This document shows, one piece after another, positions 1-13,598 of a DNA stretch of 64,000 nt. A program made the translations under genes and the position numbers. Source of the DNA: Filosporella fistucella (taxonomy: Eukaryota > Ascomycota > Leotiomycetes > Helotiales); NCBI GenBank assembly GCA_030077755.1, contig JAQJZZ010000019.1, positions 1,624,501-1,688,500 of the forward strand. Direction: 5' to 3'. The first letter of the stretch is position 1; every line of letters starts with the position of its first letter. The notes under the pieces are model-generated. The model searched no databases, was not told the DNA's origin, and saw only the letters and a program-made list of their open reading frames with translations.

Positions 1-1221
1 ACAACTATATAGTATATCGTACATGAATAACGCTCTAACAAAGACACATTTGTTAGCGGCCCAATTCTTACCCATCTTCAGATCTATCATAATAGTCTCA
101 AGTAAGTAGGCTATAGAGGAGTGTTATTTCGTGACCCACTGGATGTCATAAATTCATGTTCCGGCCGGTCGAGAGAATTGCACCAGTAAACGCTGCGTAA
201 TTGCCTATTCATAGTAATCACATAGCTTCTATGTAGCGTGCTGCTTTTAATTCTTATCACAGAATGAGAGGAATAGCAAAAAAAGTCATAATACATGACC
301 AGGTGACTTCCAGACGCACGCCACAAGAGCCACAACCCTCAACTTCGTACCCGCCCCGTATCCGTTCCCGTATATCGTACCCGTATTTATTTATCACCCT
401 CCAAATTCGAGGCCGAGGTCCTCGCCTTTTCTCTTTTACCCCCTTCCTTCTTCCCCCCTCTATCAACCACTACCATCCTCCCCTCACCCACCCAAACTGT
501 CTCTTAAAATCCTTACTAACACCCAAAATACGCCAAATCTGCACCTCCCTCTCCGTTCTCTCACCGCACTATATTCCATCCAATCTTCTTCCCCAGATCC
601 ACGGGATTTACTTTCTTGAACATATTTGTTGCATATCGCTCAATACGCTCGCGTTCGCTTTCGTTTTTGGATATGGGGCGGCGAATGGGGTTGTTGGTAG
701 GAGAAGAGTTTTGGGGGCGATACGTGGATACGTTGGGTTAGGGTGATAGCGTATGTATAAGCTCGGGATCGGACTCGGTTACGGATGCTTGGGATTGTAT
801 ACCCATACCTTGCTATGTCTGCGGTAGGAGGTGGTCATGGTGGGTCGGCGAGGATAGTGGGCATATCCCCAATGATTGGGAGGTGAAATTATGTGAAGCA
901 CGGGATAGATACGATTGAAAATATTTATAAAAATTGGGTGCTTACTTGTAATCGGTGTCCCTTCATTTTCAAGTCATTCTGCTTATGTTGGAATTAAATG
1001 CCATTGCCCTATTGGACTTAATGGACCTTTTCCCACGAGGGAATATCATAATGGTACTAGTCAGAGACTGAGTAGTAAATATTTTGTGCACATTTAAAGA
1101 TATCAAGACCATGCGCGATTTGAATACTAATTAGTAGGCTATTATCAACTTGCATCTCACAATTCCCGACTCTCTACCACCCTTTGCATACCTTCACGTC
1201 TACTCTTTCATACTTTCCCAC
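1..1221. other. Intergenic, no supported gene
   Basis: There is no convincing coding signal here. A 160-codon open frame at 264-746 on the plus strand is pyrimidine-rich and low in complexity (Ser/Pro/Leu/Arg) and resembles no family I know. The C/T-rich tract around 420-600 looks like fungal promoter or leader sequence. The right end is the 3' flank of the oxygenase gene that follows on the minus strand. Confidence 0.5.
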
Positions 1222-2154
1222 CTACCCTCCTCCCTCCAAGCCAGGCCACTCTCTAAAAGCCCTCCTATACCAATCCACCGCCTCCTCACTATTTCCCGCA
1301 TCCTCCAACCCCTCCGCAATTTTCAACGCCTTTCTTCCTCTCTCCTCCCTCCCAAGTCCCACATACAATCGCTCAAATTCAAAGTCCTTCTCCCTCTTGA
1401 ATATCACATCTGTTCGAAGTAAATACTTTACTCCCTCGAATACTTCTTCGCCATCATGCCAGATATTGTCCCTGAAAACTATGGCCTGGCCTAGGACAGG
1501 TGGGATCTGTAGGACAGGCGTGGATGAGGTGTCTGATAGAGAGGGATTCGTGGGATTAGAAGGGGAAGAGAAGAAACGGGTACGTCCTTTCCCAGAGGAA
1601 TCGAGAGAGGACAGGTATATGTTAATCGTCATGAAAGATTGTTCATTGACGGATGAGAGACGCCTGCCGTCGAAGTGAGGTGAGAATTTTCCCCCTACAT
1701 CCTATTAGCAAAATTCTCGTCAATTCTGTTTAGTCTAGATCACTTCTGTTATTTGTACCCATAAATGGATTCCATATATCTCAATTCATGGTCCAAAAAG
1801 GAGGATTGATGGAAGTGCTTACTCACCCGGAACATACCTACACAACCTAAACCTCTCATTCAACCCCTCAACAACCCACCCCTCACCATCCTCATCGAAA
1901 ACTCTCATTCTCTCATACCATTCCCCAATCCTTTCCCAAAGCAAAGTCGCTAAGGCCGCATCATCAAATACCTCTCTGTCTCTAACGGTAGTCGGTGTCA
2001 CATGTGAGGGAACGAGATTTTGATGCTTGGTTATGATTGTGGCGCATTCAGAGGGGCCGAGGAGGTTGGCGATGATATCGATGAAGGCAGAGGGATCGGG
2101 GAAAAGCGAGGAGATTCTTTGGTGGGTTGGAGAGGGCGAGGTTGAGTCCGACAT
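1222..2154 (-). CDS. 2OG-Fe(II) oxygenase, prolyl 4-hydroxylase-like
   Basis: Two exons (2154-1827 and 1694-1222) joined across a 132-nt intron encode 266 aa. Seen directly: the second exon opens with the HxD iron motif (His116, Asp118 in PHFDG), followed by a jelly-roll-like stretch with NIYLSS. A distal His189 (IWHDGEEV) and basic residues at 199 and 203 come next, as expected for binding of the 2-oxoglutarate carboxylate. This is the facial triad of the P4H-like dioxygenase family. The junction restores a continuous GGKFSPHFDG, which supports the intron. No signal peptide is evident, so a cytosolic or nuclear role is more likely than collagen-type ER hydroxylation. The substrate is unknown. 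The start chosen is the first ATG giving a compact N-terminus; the open frame extends a further 35 codons upstream and cannot be excluded. Confidence 0.8.
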
Positions 2155-3426
2155 TGTTGTAGTTTGAGTGGGTCGAAAACCTATCTCGATAGGAAGTGAA
2201 GCAATTGAGTTTGGTTCTTGGTAAACCGCATTGAAAAGAAGAACGTAGTCGCCTGGCAAGAAGGATTAGAACATAATCAAGATATTAAATATAAGAAAGC
2301 CTTGAGCTAGGCTGGGTTCATTTAATAAATTCTAGCCTTCAGCTGGCCTTGTTGCTCAGCCTCACCGCGTGACTCATGCCAGAATCGCAGCAACCGCTTC
2401 AATAACCAAAACAATTTCACCTCACATACACATATCACTGCACACATCAAAAGACAAAAGATTGTGAACGGATTTGCATTGGATCGATCCATAAGACCAT
2501 CCCATATTTCCATCACTCAGCGTGTCGTCGCCAAGTAGCCTCTGTTTGGTGTACCAGCTATGTGCCACAGTCCAGCCCAGCTTGAATGGACAGGAGCACT
2601 TCCGTATGCCATCAGCTCTCACGCAGACCATCTTTCAATTCCCCTCTATCTGATACATAGAGAAGAAAAAAGATGATGCCTGCTCTTCAATCTGCAGACG
2701 CCACCACGCAATTTCATGATGGAAAAAAAAGAAACCATGCCAATATCCCCTCGAATATCCCTCCCATAAAACATCCTGATGCAGCCATGTTTGAGAAGAA
2801 ACATCCCGAAAAGATCCATCCACACTTTTCATCTAAAAAACCAGGTGCATTGCAGTAAAGAAAAAGAAAACTCATGCTCGATCTTCTATGTCGGTTGCAG
2901 CAAAGCCTGCTGACCCTCGAGGGATTATTGAAAGCAAAAAAAGACTTCGAAAACATGACCGTCATGAAATGCGTTCTGTATACCCAGGATTTCTCCACGC
3001 TAAGCCCAGGTAAAAAATGCATCATGACCGGTAACGCCCTATGTTGGCGTCTCATGCATCTGCCTGATCGCCCTTAATCATCTATTGGGTATCGAAAGAC
3101 GAGGGGGACAGCCAGGAACAAAAGACAACGCTATCTATTCTTATGCCGTTCGATGGTCGAAATCACGATATAAAGCCAGCTCTATTTGCAAGGGACAAGA
3201 GCCGGCTCGAATCGTGATGAGGCCGCCACCAGAAAATCGAAATGTCGCAGGAAAGAAACTCGAATGTAAAGCAAATTATCGACCGTAAGCGCAACCGAAG
3301 GAAATAAGGCCAGTATCCATGAATGGTCCATCGATACCCGTGTGACGCCTTTGTCCCAGTTCTATGATTTGTTGAGTGTCATGAAAAATGGAGAAGCAGA
3401 ACAAAGTTGCGTCGTCCTGAGAGGAT
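2155..3426. other. Intergenic between oxygenase 5' end and DED1 3' end
   Basis: This stretch holds the promoter of the oxygenase gene (minus strand, to the left) and the 3' flank of DED1. Open frames at 2635-3077 run on both strands, overlap each other and show no family resemblance. I see no RNA gene or repeat. Confidence 0.5.
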
Positions 3427-5902
<2,476 letters not shown>

Positions 5903-7547
5903 GGTGAAAGATTGAGATCGGTGACTGAGGCTGAGTAGAAGTTCGGATTTTTGTGTATTATGAAGTTCTCAAAAGAACAAAAGTAAGGTGAGATAGTCTC
6001 AAACTCTCGAAAAAGACCGTGGGATCTAAAGAGAGTGTGAAAAATGAGCTGGAGAGATTTATGAACCGAAACGCGATCGAAACGATGACGGAGAAAAGAA
6101 GGCCTTGCTGCTTCTTCGCTTGATCTATAAATCAAACTCGGCGTTAAAGGGTCGTAAAGTATGTGCTGTGATGTGTGTAGGGTCTTCGGAGAGAAACAAG
6201 AACTTCCAAAGAAAAGGGAGAGGAGATTGTGTGTTGATGTGTATGTGGGAGGAAGGGTTTTGGTTTTGGGAGAGAGAGTGAAGGCGATAAAGCCCACACA
6301 AATTTTGCTCGCTTCGTGCAGTACTGCGCTAAGCCATATTGGTCTTAGCTTTTCTTCTGACCGCCTCATAGGGACGGTGAATGCGATTCAATTTTTATTT
6401 GTACATTAATTCGATATAGGCGTAGTACGAAATAGGGTTCTGGAAACAAGTTCGCTTGGGACGAAATCATAGATGCAGGCCTATGTGTCACTGTCGTCAT
6501 ACCAATATACACTTTTAATTCTACATTTTGTCGAGATTTTCGCCGTTAACATCCCATCATGGTGGCAAACCCAAGCTCTTCTCGAAGCAGCTGAGGCCGG
6601 ACCGGCACGATTCAGCCCTGCACTTGATTGGATCTCAGTAATTTCCTCGCTGATACGAAAAGGGGTCAAAGTTAGGTTATTGTGAACGGACTGTAATGCA
6701 AGCTTTGTCAGTTCGAATTTTTAGTTCTTGTCAGAGTTGGGCGTAGCACTGTTATCTTTCTCGATCTATTGGGTGAAATGTGTTTCAGTTGATATTTGTC
6801 TATACACGTTTCATGGTCATAGCTGGATTTTGGCCGTGCCTTGCAAGTTTACTGAAGTATACTCGACAAGTTTCGACTTCGATATAGGATGCTGCTGTTG
6901 ATCATGAGGGTGTATCGTTCGATCTTTTTAGTACACATAAATTCCATTTGCTAGTTACTGCCAAAACAGTCCGTAAAGGCTCGCTGCGAAGTGTTGCCAT
7001 ATTCTTCACTTGATGAATATTATGAATACAAATATCTACTGCTACTTGTGCACTGACATTTCGAAATTGCAAGGGAAAGAGCGCATCATCAGCGAATTTC
7101 CATCTATGTTGACAAGCATGGAATTTGTTACCAATCCTAGGAATGTTGAGGCGAGGAAGTACAGTTCCATAACTAGTAGCATTGAGCATTCAATAGGCTC
7201 GAGGACAGTACAAGACTAGAAAGGTCTTGTCTAAGAACCGTTGACTACAAGCTCTTATATACTATTAGCCTTGCCCGAAAGAGCAGACGGGTTTTGGCTA
7301 TTCCAGAGGGACGAGAATTACGGCAGCGAAACGAGGAGGATGGAGAGGAATATGAATATTCTCGAACTAGCGTCCGTAAGACACAAAAGACGAAGCAGGA
7401 GACCAAAACTTCTGCCCTCCTGCGAATATGCGTACAACTCACATCCAAAAGCAAGTTTCACAACATGACCGACCATTGAAAGCAGACCAGGCCATTCGCC
7501 ATTCCATTTATGCCATGCTATTGTACATCTTTAATCCCCTCCCCAAA
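5903..7547. other. Intergenic: DED1 promoter/leader and PRE1 3' flank
   Basis: The first 450 bases contain the DED1 upstream region, with long pyrimidine-rich runs on its sense strand that are compatible with a fungal 5' UTR. From about 6410 to 7547 I see only short overlapping frames on both strands and no family resemblance. No RNA gene was recognised. Confidence 0.5.
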
Positions 7548-8267
7548 CTACGGGCAAGCAATTCTCGCCTCATCATCATATTCAACCTCCTTAATACCAT
7601 CCTTTGTAATAACCTTGACCAACATGCCCTTGAAATCAATCGGTAACCGCCTCTTCAATTCATCTGTACACATTCTCAAAATCTTCAACCCCTGCTCGTA
7701 GTTGATATCAGGATGGTGATGCTTATCTAGGATAGACAGGCAATAGTATTGAGCATAACCGTGAGCGGCGTATGGGAGAGGAGCCAACGATGCTAGGTAG
7801 TCGAGCCAGTAAAGGGAAGGCTTGTCGGTGATGGGATCAACGCCGCCGAGGAGGAGGTTGACGTTATAAGGCTTGCGGGATCGAAGGGAGGAGGCGAGCT
7901 CACCGCGGACGAAGTGTGCGACAGCAGAGGGAGAGAGGTCAATGTTGTTTCTCATCGAATAGAGTTGGGCATTGGCTTGGATATATTCTGCAAATTGAAC
8001 TGGATATGGTCAGCCCTACACATTGCCATTTGTGCGAAAGAATAGCTTACTTGTATCACCAGCTTCTCCAGAGAATGCCATTAAGGTGTGCGAATTCAGT
8101 GCTCGGGTCTTGTCATCAGAAGCTTTGAGAATGGTTGCTCCTCTCATCGCGGCCTTGGAGGCTGCGATGAGGGTGAAATCCTTTCCAGTTATGCCTAGTA
8201 ACACCTCCCTGTAGTGGCAGATATGTTAGAAATTGTAATGGGAGCTGAAGGAGAACTTAACCTACAT
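7548..8267 (-). CDS. PRE1: 20S proteasome subunit beta-4 (PRE1/PSMB2 type)
   Basis: This encodes the non-catalytic beta-4 subunit of the 20S core particle. Three exons are inferred: 8267-8266, 8208-8051 and 7999-7548, giving 203 aa, the usual length. Identity rests on the N-terminal LLGITGKDF, the SKAAMRG and SDDKTRALN signatures, and GEAGDTIQFAEYIQAN, which appears only after removal of the 51-nt second intron. SRKPYNVNLLLGG, LPYAAHGY and DFKGMLVKVI follow. There is no catalytic Thr1, as expected for this subunit. The start codon appears split by intron 1: exon 1 contributes AT, the intron runs from GTAGGT to CTACAG, and exon 2 supplies G followed by GAG GTG, giving Met-Glu-Val-Leu-Leu-Gly. 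No other in-frame upstream ATG was found. The gene is divergent from RRP9. Confidence 0.93.
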
Positions 8268-8727
8268 GTTGATGAGTATTCGTGGTAGATGTGAAGCTGT
8301 TCAAGTTGTTGTGATGCTTTTGAAGCTCTGCGATTCTACTCTACGCGTGGAGCTCTTGCTGCCTCTGCCTCGTCTCGCGAATGGATGTTAGCGGCAGACC
8401 CTTGTCAAGTATGGAGAAGGATAAGGTGACAAAAGTTGAGAGTATATCTCAGCCACGAGACGGTGAATAGTTTCAAGAGGACTTCAATGCACACGAATAC
8501 ATAAGAGCATTGAAACCTATAGAATCAATAATTATTGGCCCCAATATCAATTTTCATTCTGGTTTCAGTCCTGCTGAAGTCGGGATCAATCACGTGTCTC
8601 TACCGCCGCCAACCCAAATCCGTCATCCCCGTCCAAATTTCCAGAGCGGCAGAATAATTTTTTGATAAACTTCGAAAACCTCCCGCATTTCTTCGCGCAA
8701 GCAAGACAACCACAGCCCACACCCAAA
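8268..8727. promoter_or_regulatory. Divergent promoter PRE1 / RRP9
   Basis: A 460-bp region lies between the start codons of two divergently transcribed housekeeping genes and must hold both promoters. A perfect E-box-like CACGTG occurs at 8591-8596, about 130 bp upstream of the RRP9 start. I saw no clear TATA box. Co-regulation of ribosome biogenesis and proteasome genes is only an inference. Confidence 0.6.
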
Positions 8728-10449
8728 ATGTCGTCTTTCTTCACAATCCCCAAGAAGCGGAAGAGAGCGCCAACTACAGAAGCTCCGAAGAAAAAATTTG
8801 CTACTGCGAAAATTGCATCTCGGGACTCAAAACCAGCTCCTAGGAAACCGTTGCGAGACGAATCGATTTCAGGCAGCGATGAAAGTGATGATGGAGAGCC
8901 AAGGGACACACTTGAGGATGAGATGCTATCGAGTAGCGACTCGTCCGGAGACGAAGGGGAGGAAGAAACAGCAGCAGAATTGCGATTGAAGCTCGCAGAA
9001 CGACATTTACAAAATATTCGGGACGAATTAGTAGTAGACCCAGAAGGATTCGACGCAGAGGAAATCGACCGGGATCTGATCGCCGAACGATTGAAAGAAG
9101 ATGCTGCAGAATCAAAAGGGCGTATGTACAGACAACTGGCAGACGAAGTAGATTTTGTTGCTGCAAAACATTGTTTCTTCAAATGGCAGTCAGAAAGTGT
9201 TACGGATGTGGCTACTTGTGCGCCATGGGCATACACTGTGACAAAAGATTTGGGATTAGTAAAATGGAGGATACAAGAGTTACCAGAAAATCAATGGTTA
9301 CCGAAAAATGGGAAGAAATCCAAAAAGCCAAAACCACCGCCGAGGAAGCAGCCTCAGCAGGTTGCATTTGTGCGGGGAGACAAGAAGAAAGCAAAAGATA
9401 ATTCATACCAAGGACATGTGGATATGATCAATTGTGTAGCAGCTTCTGAGGATGGGAAATTCGTGGTCACAGGCGGAAGAGATCGCAGAATTCTTGTCTG
9501 GGATGCTGCAACTTTGAAGCCATTACGCTTATTTACTCAGCACCGAGACGCTGTTACTGGACTTGCTTTCCGACGAGGGACAAATCAAATGTTCTCCTCT
9601 TCCAACGACAGAACAGTCAAAGTATGGAGTCTCGACGAGTTGGCATATGTCGAAACTTTGTTTGGTCACCAAGATCAGGTTGTGGATGTATGTGCATTGG
9701 CCCAAGAACGATGTATCAGTGTCGGAGCTCGAGATCGCACAGCCAGATTATGGAAAGTGGTAGAAGAGACACAATTAGTTTTCCGAGGTGGCGGTGGAGA
9801 GAAGAAGTCTAGAAGGCATGATTCTTCGAGGCCAAACGTTCAGGAAGGCAGCATTGACAGGGTTGCAATGATAGACGAAGAGACATTTGTTACTGGATCA
9901 GATAATGGCTCAATCAGTTTATGGGTAATACACAAGAAGAAACCTGTGTTCACCATGCCTTTATGTCATGGTATGGATCCAGCTTTGAAGCTCGACGAGG
10001 CTTCTGCTGAGCTCAACCCTGATCCGGCGGTTATTCCACAGCCACAACCAAGATGGATTACAGCTTTAGCTACAATTCCATATTCAGACGTCATTCTAAG
10101 CGGTAGCTGGGATGGCGAAGTGAGAGCGTGGAAAGTGAGTGACGACAAGAAAAAGCTAGAGGCAGTTGGAGTTGTTGGCCCTGGTGGAATCGTCAAGGAA
10201 GCTGAGAATGGTGAGGACTCTACGGTTGATGGCCCTGCAAAAGGCATAATCAACAACATTACCACTTTCGAACGGGGTGACCGTGGGAAAGACGGTGTAT
10301 GTATCGTCGCTGCGATAGGGAAAGAACACAGATTAGGTAGGTGGATGAGATCTAGCGGTCGAAACGGGGCTGTCGTGTTCGAAGTACCCAGAATGAAAAA
10401 AGTGAATGGAGTAGGACCAACGGAGGCAGAGGAAGCGGAAGACGAATGA
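8728..10449 (+). CDS. RRP9: U3 snoRNP-associated WD40 protein RRP9 (U3-55K)
   Basis: A single intronless frame encodes 573 aa. Rrp9 binds the U3 snoRNA box B/C motif and is part of the small-subunit processome in the nucleolus. Seen: a basic, nuclear-signal-rich N-terminus (SFFTIPKKRKRAP), an acidic Ser/Asp/Glu segment to about residue 100, then the family-typical region LRLKLAERHLQNIRDELV. A WD40 propeller starts near residue 230 (GHVDMINCVAASEDGKFVVT) and runs through repeats ending VWD, VWS, LWK, LWV and AWK. The ATG at 8728 sits in an A-rich context and gives a start matching the family; a longer in-frame extension to 8662 has no family resemblance. A conserved fungal feature is the insertion rich in Lys/Pro before the first blade. 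Confidence 0.95.
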   Translation: MSSFFTIPKKRKRAPTTEAPKKKFATAKIASRDSKPAPRKPLRDESISGSDESDDGEPRDTLEDEMLSSSDSSGDEGEEETAAELRLKLAERHLQNIRDELVVDPEGFDAEEIDRDLIAERLKEDAAESKGRMYRQLADEVDFVAAKHCFFKWQSESVTDVATCAPWAYTVTKDLGLVKWRIQELPENQWLPKNGKKSKKPKPPPRKQPQQVAFVRGDKKKAKDNSYQGHVDMINCVAASEDGKFVVTGGRDRRILVWDAATLKPLRLFTQHRDAVTGLAFRRGTNQMFSSSNDRTVKVWSLDELAYVETLFGHQDQVVDVCALAQERCISVGARDRTARLWKVVEETQLVFRGGGGEKKSRRHDSSRPNVQEGSIDRVAMIDEETFVTGSDNGSISLWVIHKKKPVFTMPLCHGMDPALKLDEASAELNPDPAVIPQPQPRWITALATIPYSDVILSGSWDGEVRAWKVSDDKKKLEAVGVVGPGGIVKEAENGEDSTVDGPAKGIINNITTFERGDRGKDGVCIVAAIGKEHRLGRWMRSSGRNGAVVFEVPRMKKVNGVGPTEAEEAEDE

Positions 10450-10621
10450 TAGATGTTAGCATAGCATTGTAGGCGTTCAGGCATAGCATGTAGGATTGCA
10501 TGATGGTATCAAATGGATATTGATTGATTGTTCGTCTGTCAGATAGTGGCATTCCACTCAGATAGAGCCATGTCGGCGCTGCTATTACATACAATACATC
10601 TCTACAACTCATCATTTTCCT

Positions 10622-12217
10622 TCATTTTGCGGCCTTTTTCTTTCCCTTCCCATCTCTCCTTCTCTCCCAGACTTGCAAGTAACTTTCTCCCAGGTACAAC
10701 AATTCTTTCTGGGTCTTCTCCACATATAGATCTTGAATTATTGCCCACTCCTCTCTCCCCTTGTCCTGGAGTTGCACTTTCCAAGCATGTTTTTCTGCTT
10801 CGCCTTCCACGCTGTCTTCTCGTCCTCTTACTGCTTCATGCACGATATTCGCCACGAGATCGTACCAAATTGGTTCTCCTGGTGGGTGGAGAGAGGGGTT
10901 TGGCTCTACGTAGGGAGACATGTCTAGATTTCGAGCATCGAAGGTGACAATTGTTGGATTTCGCTCTTCCACGAACTTGTTCTTTGAGAATCGCTTGATG
11001 TGGAATAGTAAATAAGGCGGTAAGGGGTGCAATAATCTGTATCTCTTTCTCTGATTGAGATGTTCTTGGGCTTTCAAACCGTCATATTTGCTGAGAATGT
11101 TGGTGAGTGGTATCTGAGGGATGATATTGCGCTCCAGTTCGTCTTGGAACAGAGGCGCATTTGGTAGATCGAGAGTGAGGAACATAAACCTGTTGATATC
11201 CGTTTGGACTTGTGCAGCCTCCTCAAATCGCAGACGATCTCCAGCGTCAGCTTTTGCTGTGATAGCTTGCGATTCCACTTTCAGCTTCCCTTGAAATACC
11301 TTCTGAATCATACTACTTCCAGGCTTCGTCTTGCTGCCACCCATAGCCAAATGTAAATTGTTCAGGAACCATGACAAGAATTCGACAGGATCTGATTGAT
11401 TTGTAAGGTTGAAACGCTTACTCGACTTAAGGGAGATTTCTTGCAGCAATTCGTGTGGTGAGACGTGTGATTTGAAGGCTCGAGGATTCCAAATCTTCCG
11501 GACAAGAATTGACAATCTCTTGGCAAGCTCTGGCTGAGATGAAAAATCCTCTAACATAAAGTAATTCCTCAATGGCGGGACATGCGATAGTGCCTGAACT
11601 ACCACGTTGAAATAATCGTTGTCCTTTATATTGTTCATCCCCACGAATCCTGGTGTATATTCCTTTCCTTCCAAGGTCCATGCAGTCTTCGCCTCTCTGT
11701 CCATAGTCATGACCTCCTCTTTTGTGTATTTTGGATCGGAGACAAATTTGATATCGTCCAAACTCTTATTCTTGACCTCGTAGCCTTCTGGTAACACGTA
11801 GACCTTCTGTGTCTGCATATTAATATAGACATGATGTCCCTCCTCCAATGCATGGAAATATGCATGCGATTTTGGCCCTCGACCTTGATAATACTTTCCA
11901 CAGACTAAACAGGCGTAGATATTGATGTTAGAAAGGGATATCGAGCACAATTTCTCGAAGTCAAAATCCAGCACACTTCGATTTATCGTATCTAGGTATA
12001 AATCGTCAAAACCTTCAATTGGAGCTTCCTGCCGTATAATCACGGGCGCTGCGTTCTCTTCTTCCTCATCCTCGTCAACATCACTGGTCTTGTACCGTGC
12101 TGGCAACTCGGAGCCATTATGTAGTTCGTGGAAGTTTTCGCCTCGATATTTCTTGGAAAGGGGAGAATCGGTGCCGGCAATATCTTCGAGGGCCTCTGCA
12201 GCTTGTCGCTTTGCCAT
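10622..12217 (-). CDS. SAD1: Splicing factor SAD1 / USP39, tri-snRNP associated
   Basis: A single exon encodes 531 aa. Sad1 (human USP39) stabilises the U4/U6.U5 tri-snRNP during pre-mRNA splicing. Seen: an acidic N-terminus, then a UBP-type zinc finger (residues about 90-180) with CLVCGKYYQGRGPKSHAYFH and the following GHHVYIN, then a USP fold (about 195-520). In the USP Cys box the sequence reads VGMNNIKDNDYFNVVVQAL: the catalytic Cys position is Asp, which is characteristic of this catalytically dead family. The FHIKRF stretch of the finger/palm region is conserved. The C-terminus is short and basic (GKGKKKAAK). The gene converges on RRP9 with only 172 bp between stop codons, so the 3' UTRs probably abut or overlap. 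Confidence 0.95.
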   Translation of the reverse strand: MAKRQAAEALEDIAGTDSPLSKKYRGENFHELHNGSELPARYKTSDVDEDEEEENAAPVIIRQEAPIEGFDDLYLDTINRSVLDFDFEKLCSISLSNINIYACLVCGKYYQGRGPKSHAYFHALEEGHHVYINMQTQKVYVLPEGYEVKNKSLDDIKFVSDPKYTKEEVMTMDREAKTAWTLEGKEYTPGFVGMNNIKDNDYFNVVVQALSHVPPLRNYFMLEDFSSQPELAKRLSILVRKIWNPRAFKSHVSPHELLQEISLKSSKRFNLTNQSDPVEFLSWFLNNLHLAMGGSKTKPGSSMIQKVFQGKLKVESQAITAKADAGDRLRFEEAAQVQTDINRFMFLTLDLPNAPLFQDELERNIIPQIPLTNILSKYDGLKAQEHLNQRKRYRLLHPLPPYLLFHIKRFSKNKFVEERNPTIVTFDARNLDMSPYVEPNPSLHPPGEPIWYDLVANIVHEAVRGREDSVEGEAEKHAWKVQLQDKGREEWAIIQDLYVEKTQKELLYLGESYLQVWERRRDGKGKKKAAK

Positions 12218-13121
12218 CTTGACTATGCCGATGTTTCACGATTACGAGGTGGGAGAATTCGAGGTAGTGGTGATGATGTTGTAGAAGAGTCTAAATTTTG
12301 GCAGAGCCTGGTCTCCGCCCTGGCGCGACGCGATTGCAGCCTTGCACTAAAATTACTTCGTCCATGCCATCACAACAACATCAATTAATGCAGCAGTAAC
12401 TGGGACAAGCTGGATTCTCCTCCAAATCAATCAGCTTGCTCTGCCTTGATATTCGGAGTGTCGCACTATTATAAAGCTACGCTTTCCTTGGCTGCTCTTT
12501 ATTATGCAGCTACAATCCACGAAGCCGTGGCTGGCTTTTGTATCTCTGTTCACCCTTCACATTTCAATGCCACAACTCGTAAGCGGCAGATGTTTTGATT
12601 TCGTGTGTTTATTCGAATTTAATTGACTGTCCATGTTATCGTCCTCCAACATTGGACTAAACCTTCTCAATTTTTCGCTACGATACACATCTCAGCCATC
12701 CCTCCTCTGTGTCATTTATCAAATGCTGCTCGAGAGCGAGGCTGTTCCCTTGCTTCCTGCATTCATAAATCCATGAAGCAAGATTACAAAGAGTTACCCT
12801 CAAATGCCAACTTTTCATCTGTTGTCGAGGCTTCAACTGCTATTTTATAACATATCCACCTAAGCTAATCAAGGCGCTGAGAAAATAATTCCCACATTCA
12901 AAATGCCAGCATAGTCTCGTTCCTTGGTGTCTTTATTGTAGCGAAGTCTCACCTCGCATTTTTCGAGCTGTTGAGGAAAGCTCCGGGTATTGGGAAAAAG
13001 CCACAACTCTCCGCCAGCCAGAAGGTCAGGAATAGGTTTGATAATGTCAGCTTGATGGGTATCAAACCATCACCATTCACCAGAAAAGAGCCACCTTCCC
13101 ATTTTATGAAATAGGCACTAT
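12218..13121. other. Intergenic: SAD1 promoter side
   Basis: This stretch of about 900 bp contains the SAD1 promoter (left end) and no convincing gene. Short frames at 12623-12850 and 12128-12388 show no family resemblance. No RNA gene or repeat was seen. Confidence 0.5.
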
Positions 13122-13598
13122 TTATTTGCTATCTCCAAGCTCAGATTTAGCCACTTGCTCATCCTTCTCGCAGTGATTAGGCACAAGACAGGCGTCGAAT
13201 CCATCAATCATACCCCATCTAGCCAACATGGCGGCACCTCTTGCAACAGCACATAAGCTCTCCTCGCTGTTTTCAATATATGTTTCCTCCAGCCCGAGCT
13301 TTTCTACCGACTTGTGTTTCTCCATAACAGCCTGTACAATCCGTCGGAGTTCTTCTTCTTCGAGACCACCTTCAAACCCCAAGAAAATAACCTTGTCAAC
13401 ACCTTCTTCTTCTTCTCCGACAACACGTACAATCACCCTTTGGACATCCTCCCAGTATTTCTCTGGGCTACCCTCACGGAGAAGTGAATTTTTCCCCAAG
13501 CTCAAATTCTCGCTCACTCTTCGAGGCCAGAAAGTTCCCCACAACCCACGCGTCGGGTCGTTGAATGAAGCTAGCTCTGCACAATTTTCATGCGGCAA
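13122..13598 (-). pseudogene. Possible 3' fragment of a fungal Hsp70-like protein
   Basis: An open frame of about 158 codons has no in-frame ATG at its upstream end (it begins TTG after an in-frame TGA), so it is either a terminal exon or a gene remnant. The C-terminal pattern is a conserved hydrophobic VDKVIFLGFEGG, an ELRRIV helix and CAVARGAAMLARWG, ending with spaced cysteines (CLVPNHC). This recalls the terminal part of the large family of fungal Hsp70-like (actin-fold) uncharacterised proteins, whose last nucleotide-binding strand precedes an ARGAA-AR motif. Upstream (13600-13760) an overlapping frame encodes a short NWEFIACFEVP-type stretch in a different phase, consistent with a frameshift or an unresolved intron. 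No intact N-terminal ATPase motifs are present. The identification is tentative. Confidence 0.35.

Noticed and set aside
264..746. 160-codon plus-strand ORF at the left end
   Set aside because: Low-complexity, pyrimidine-driven composition and no motif; an overlapping minus-strand ORF (257-466) is equally open.
8586..9236. 216-codon ORF antisense to RRP9
   Set aside because: Ser/Leu-rich mirror of the acidic N-terminus of RRP9.
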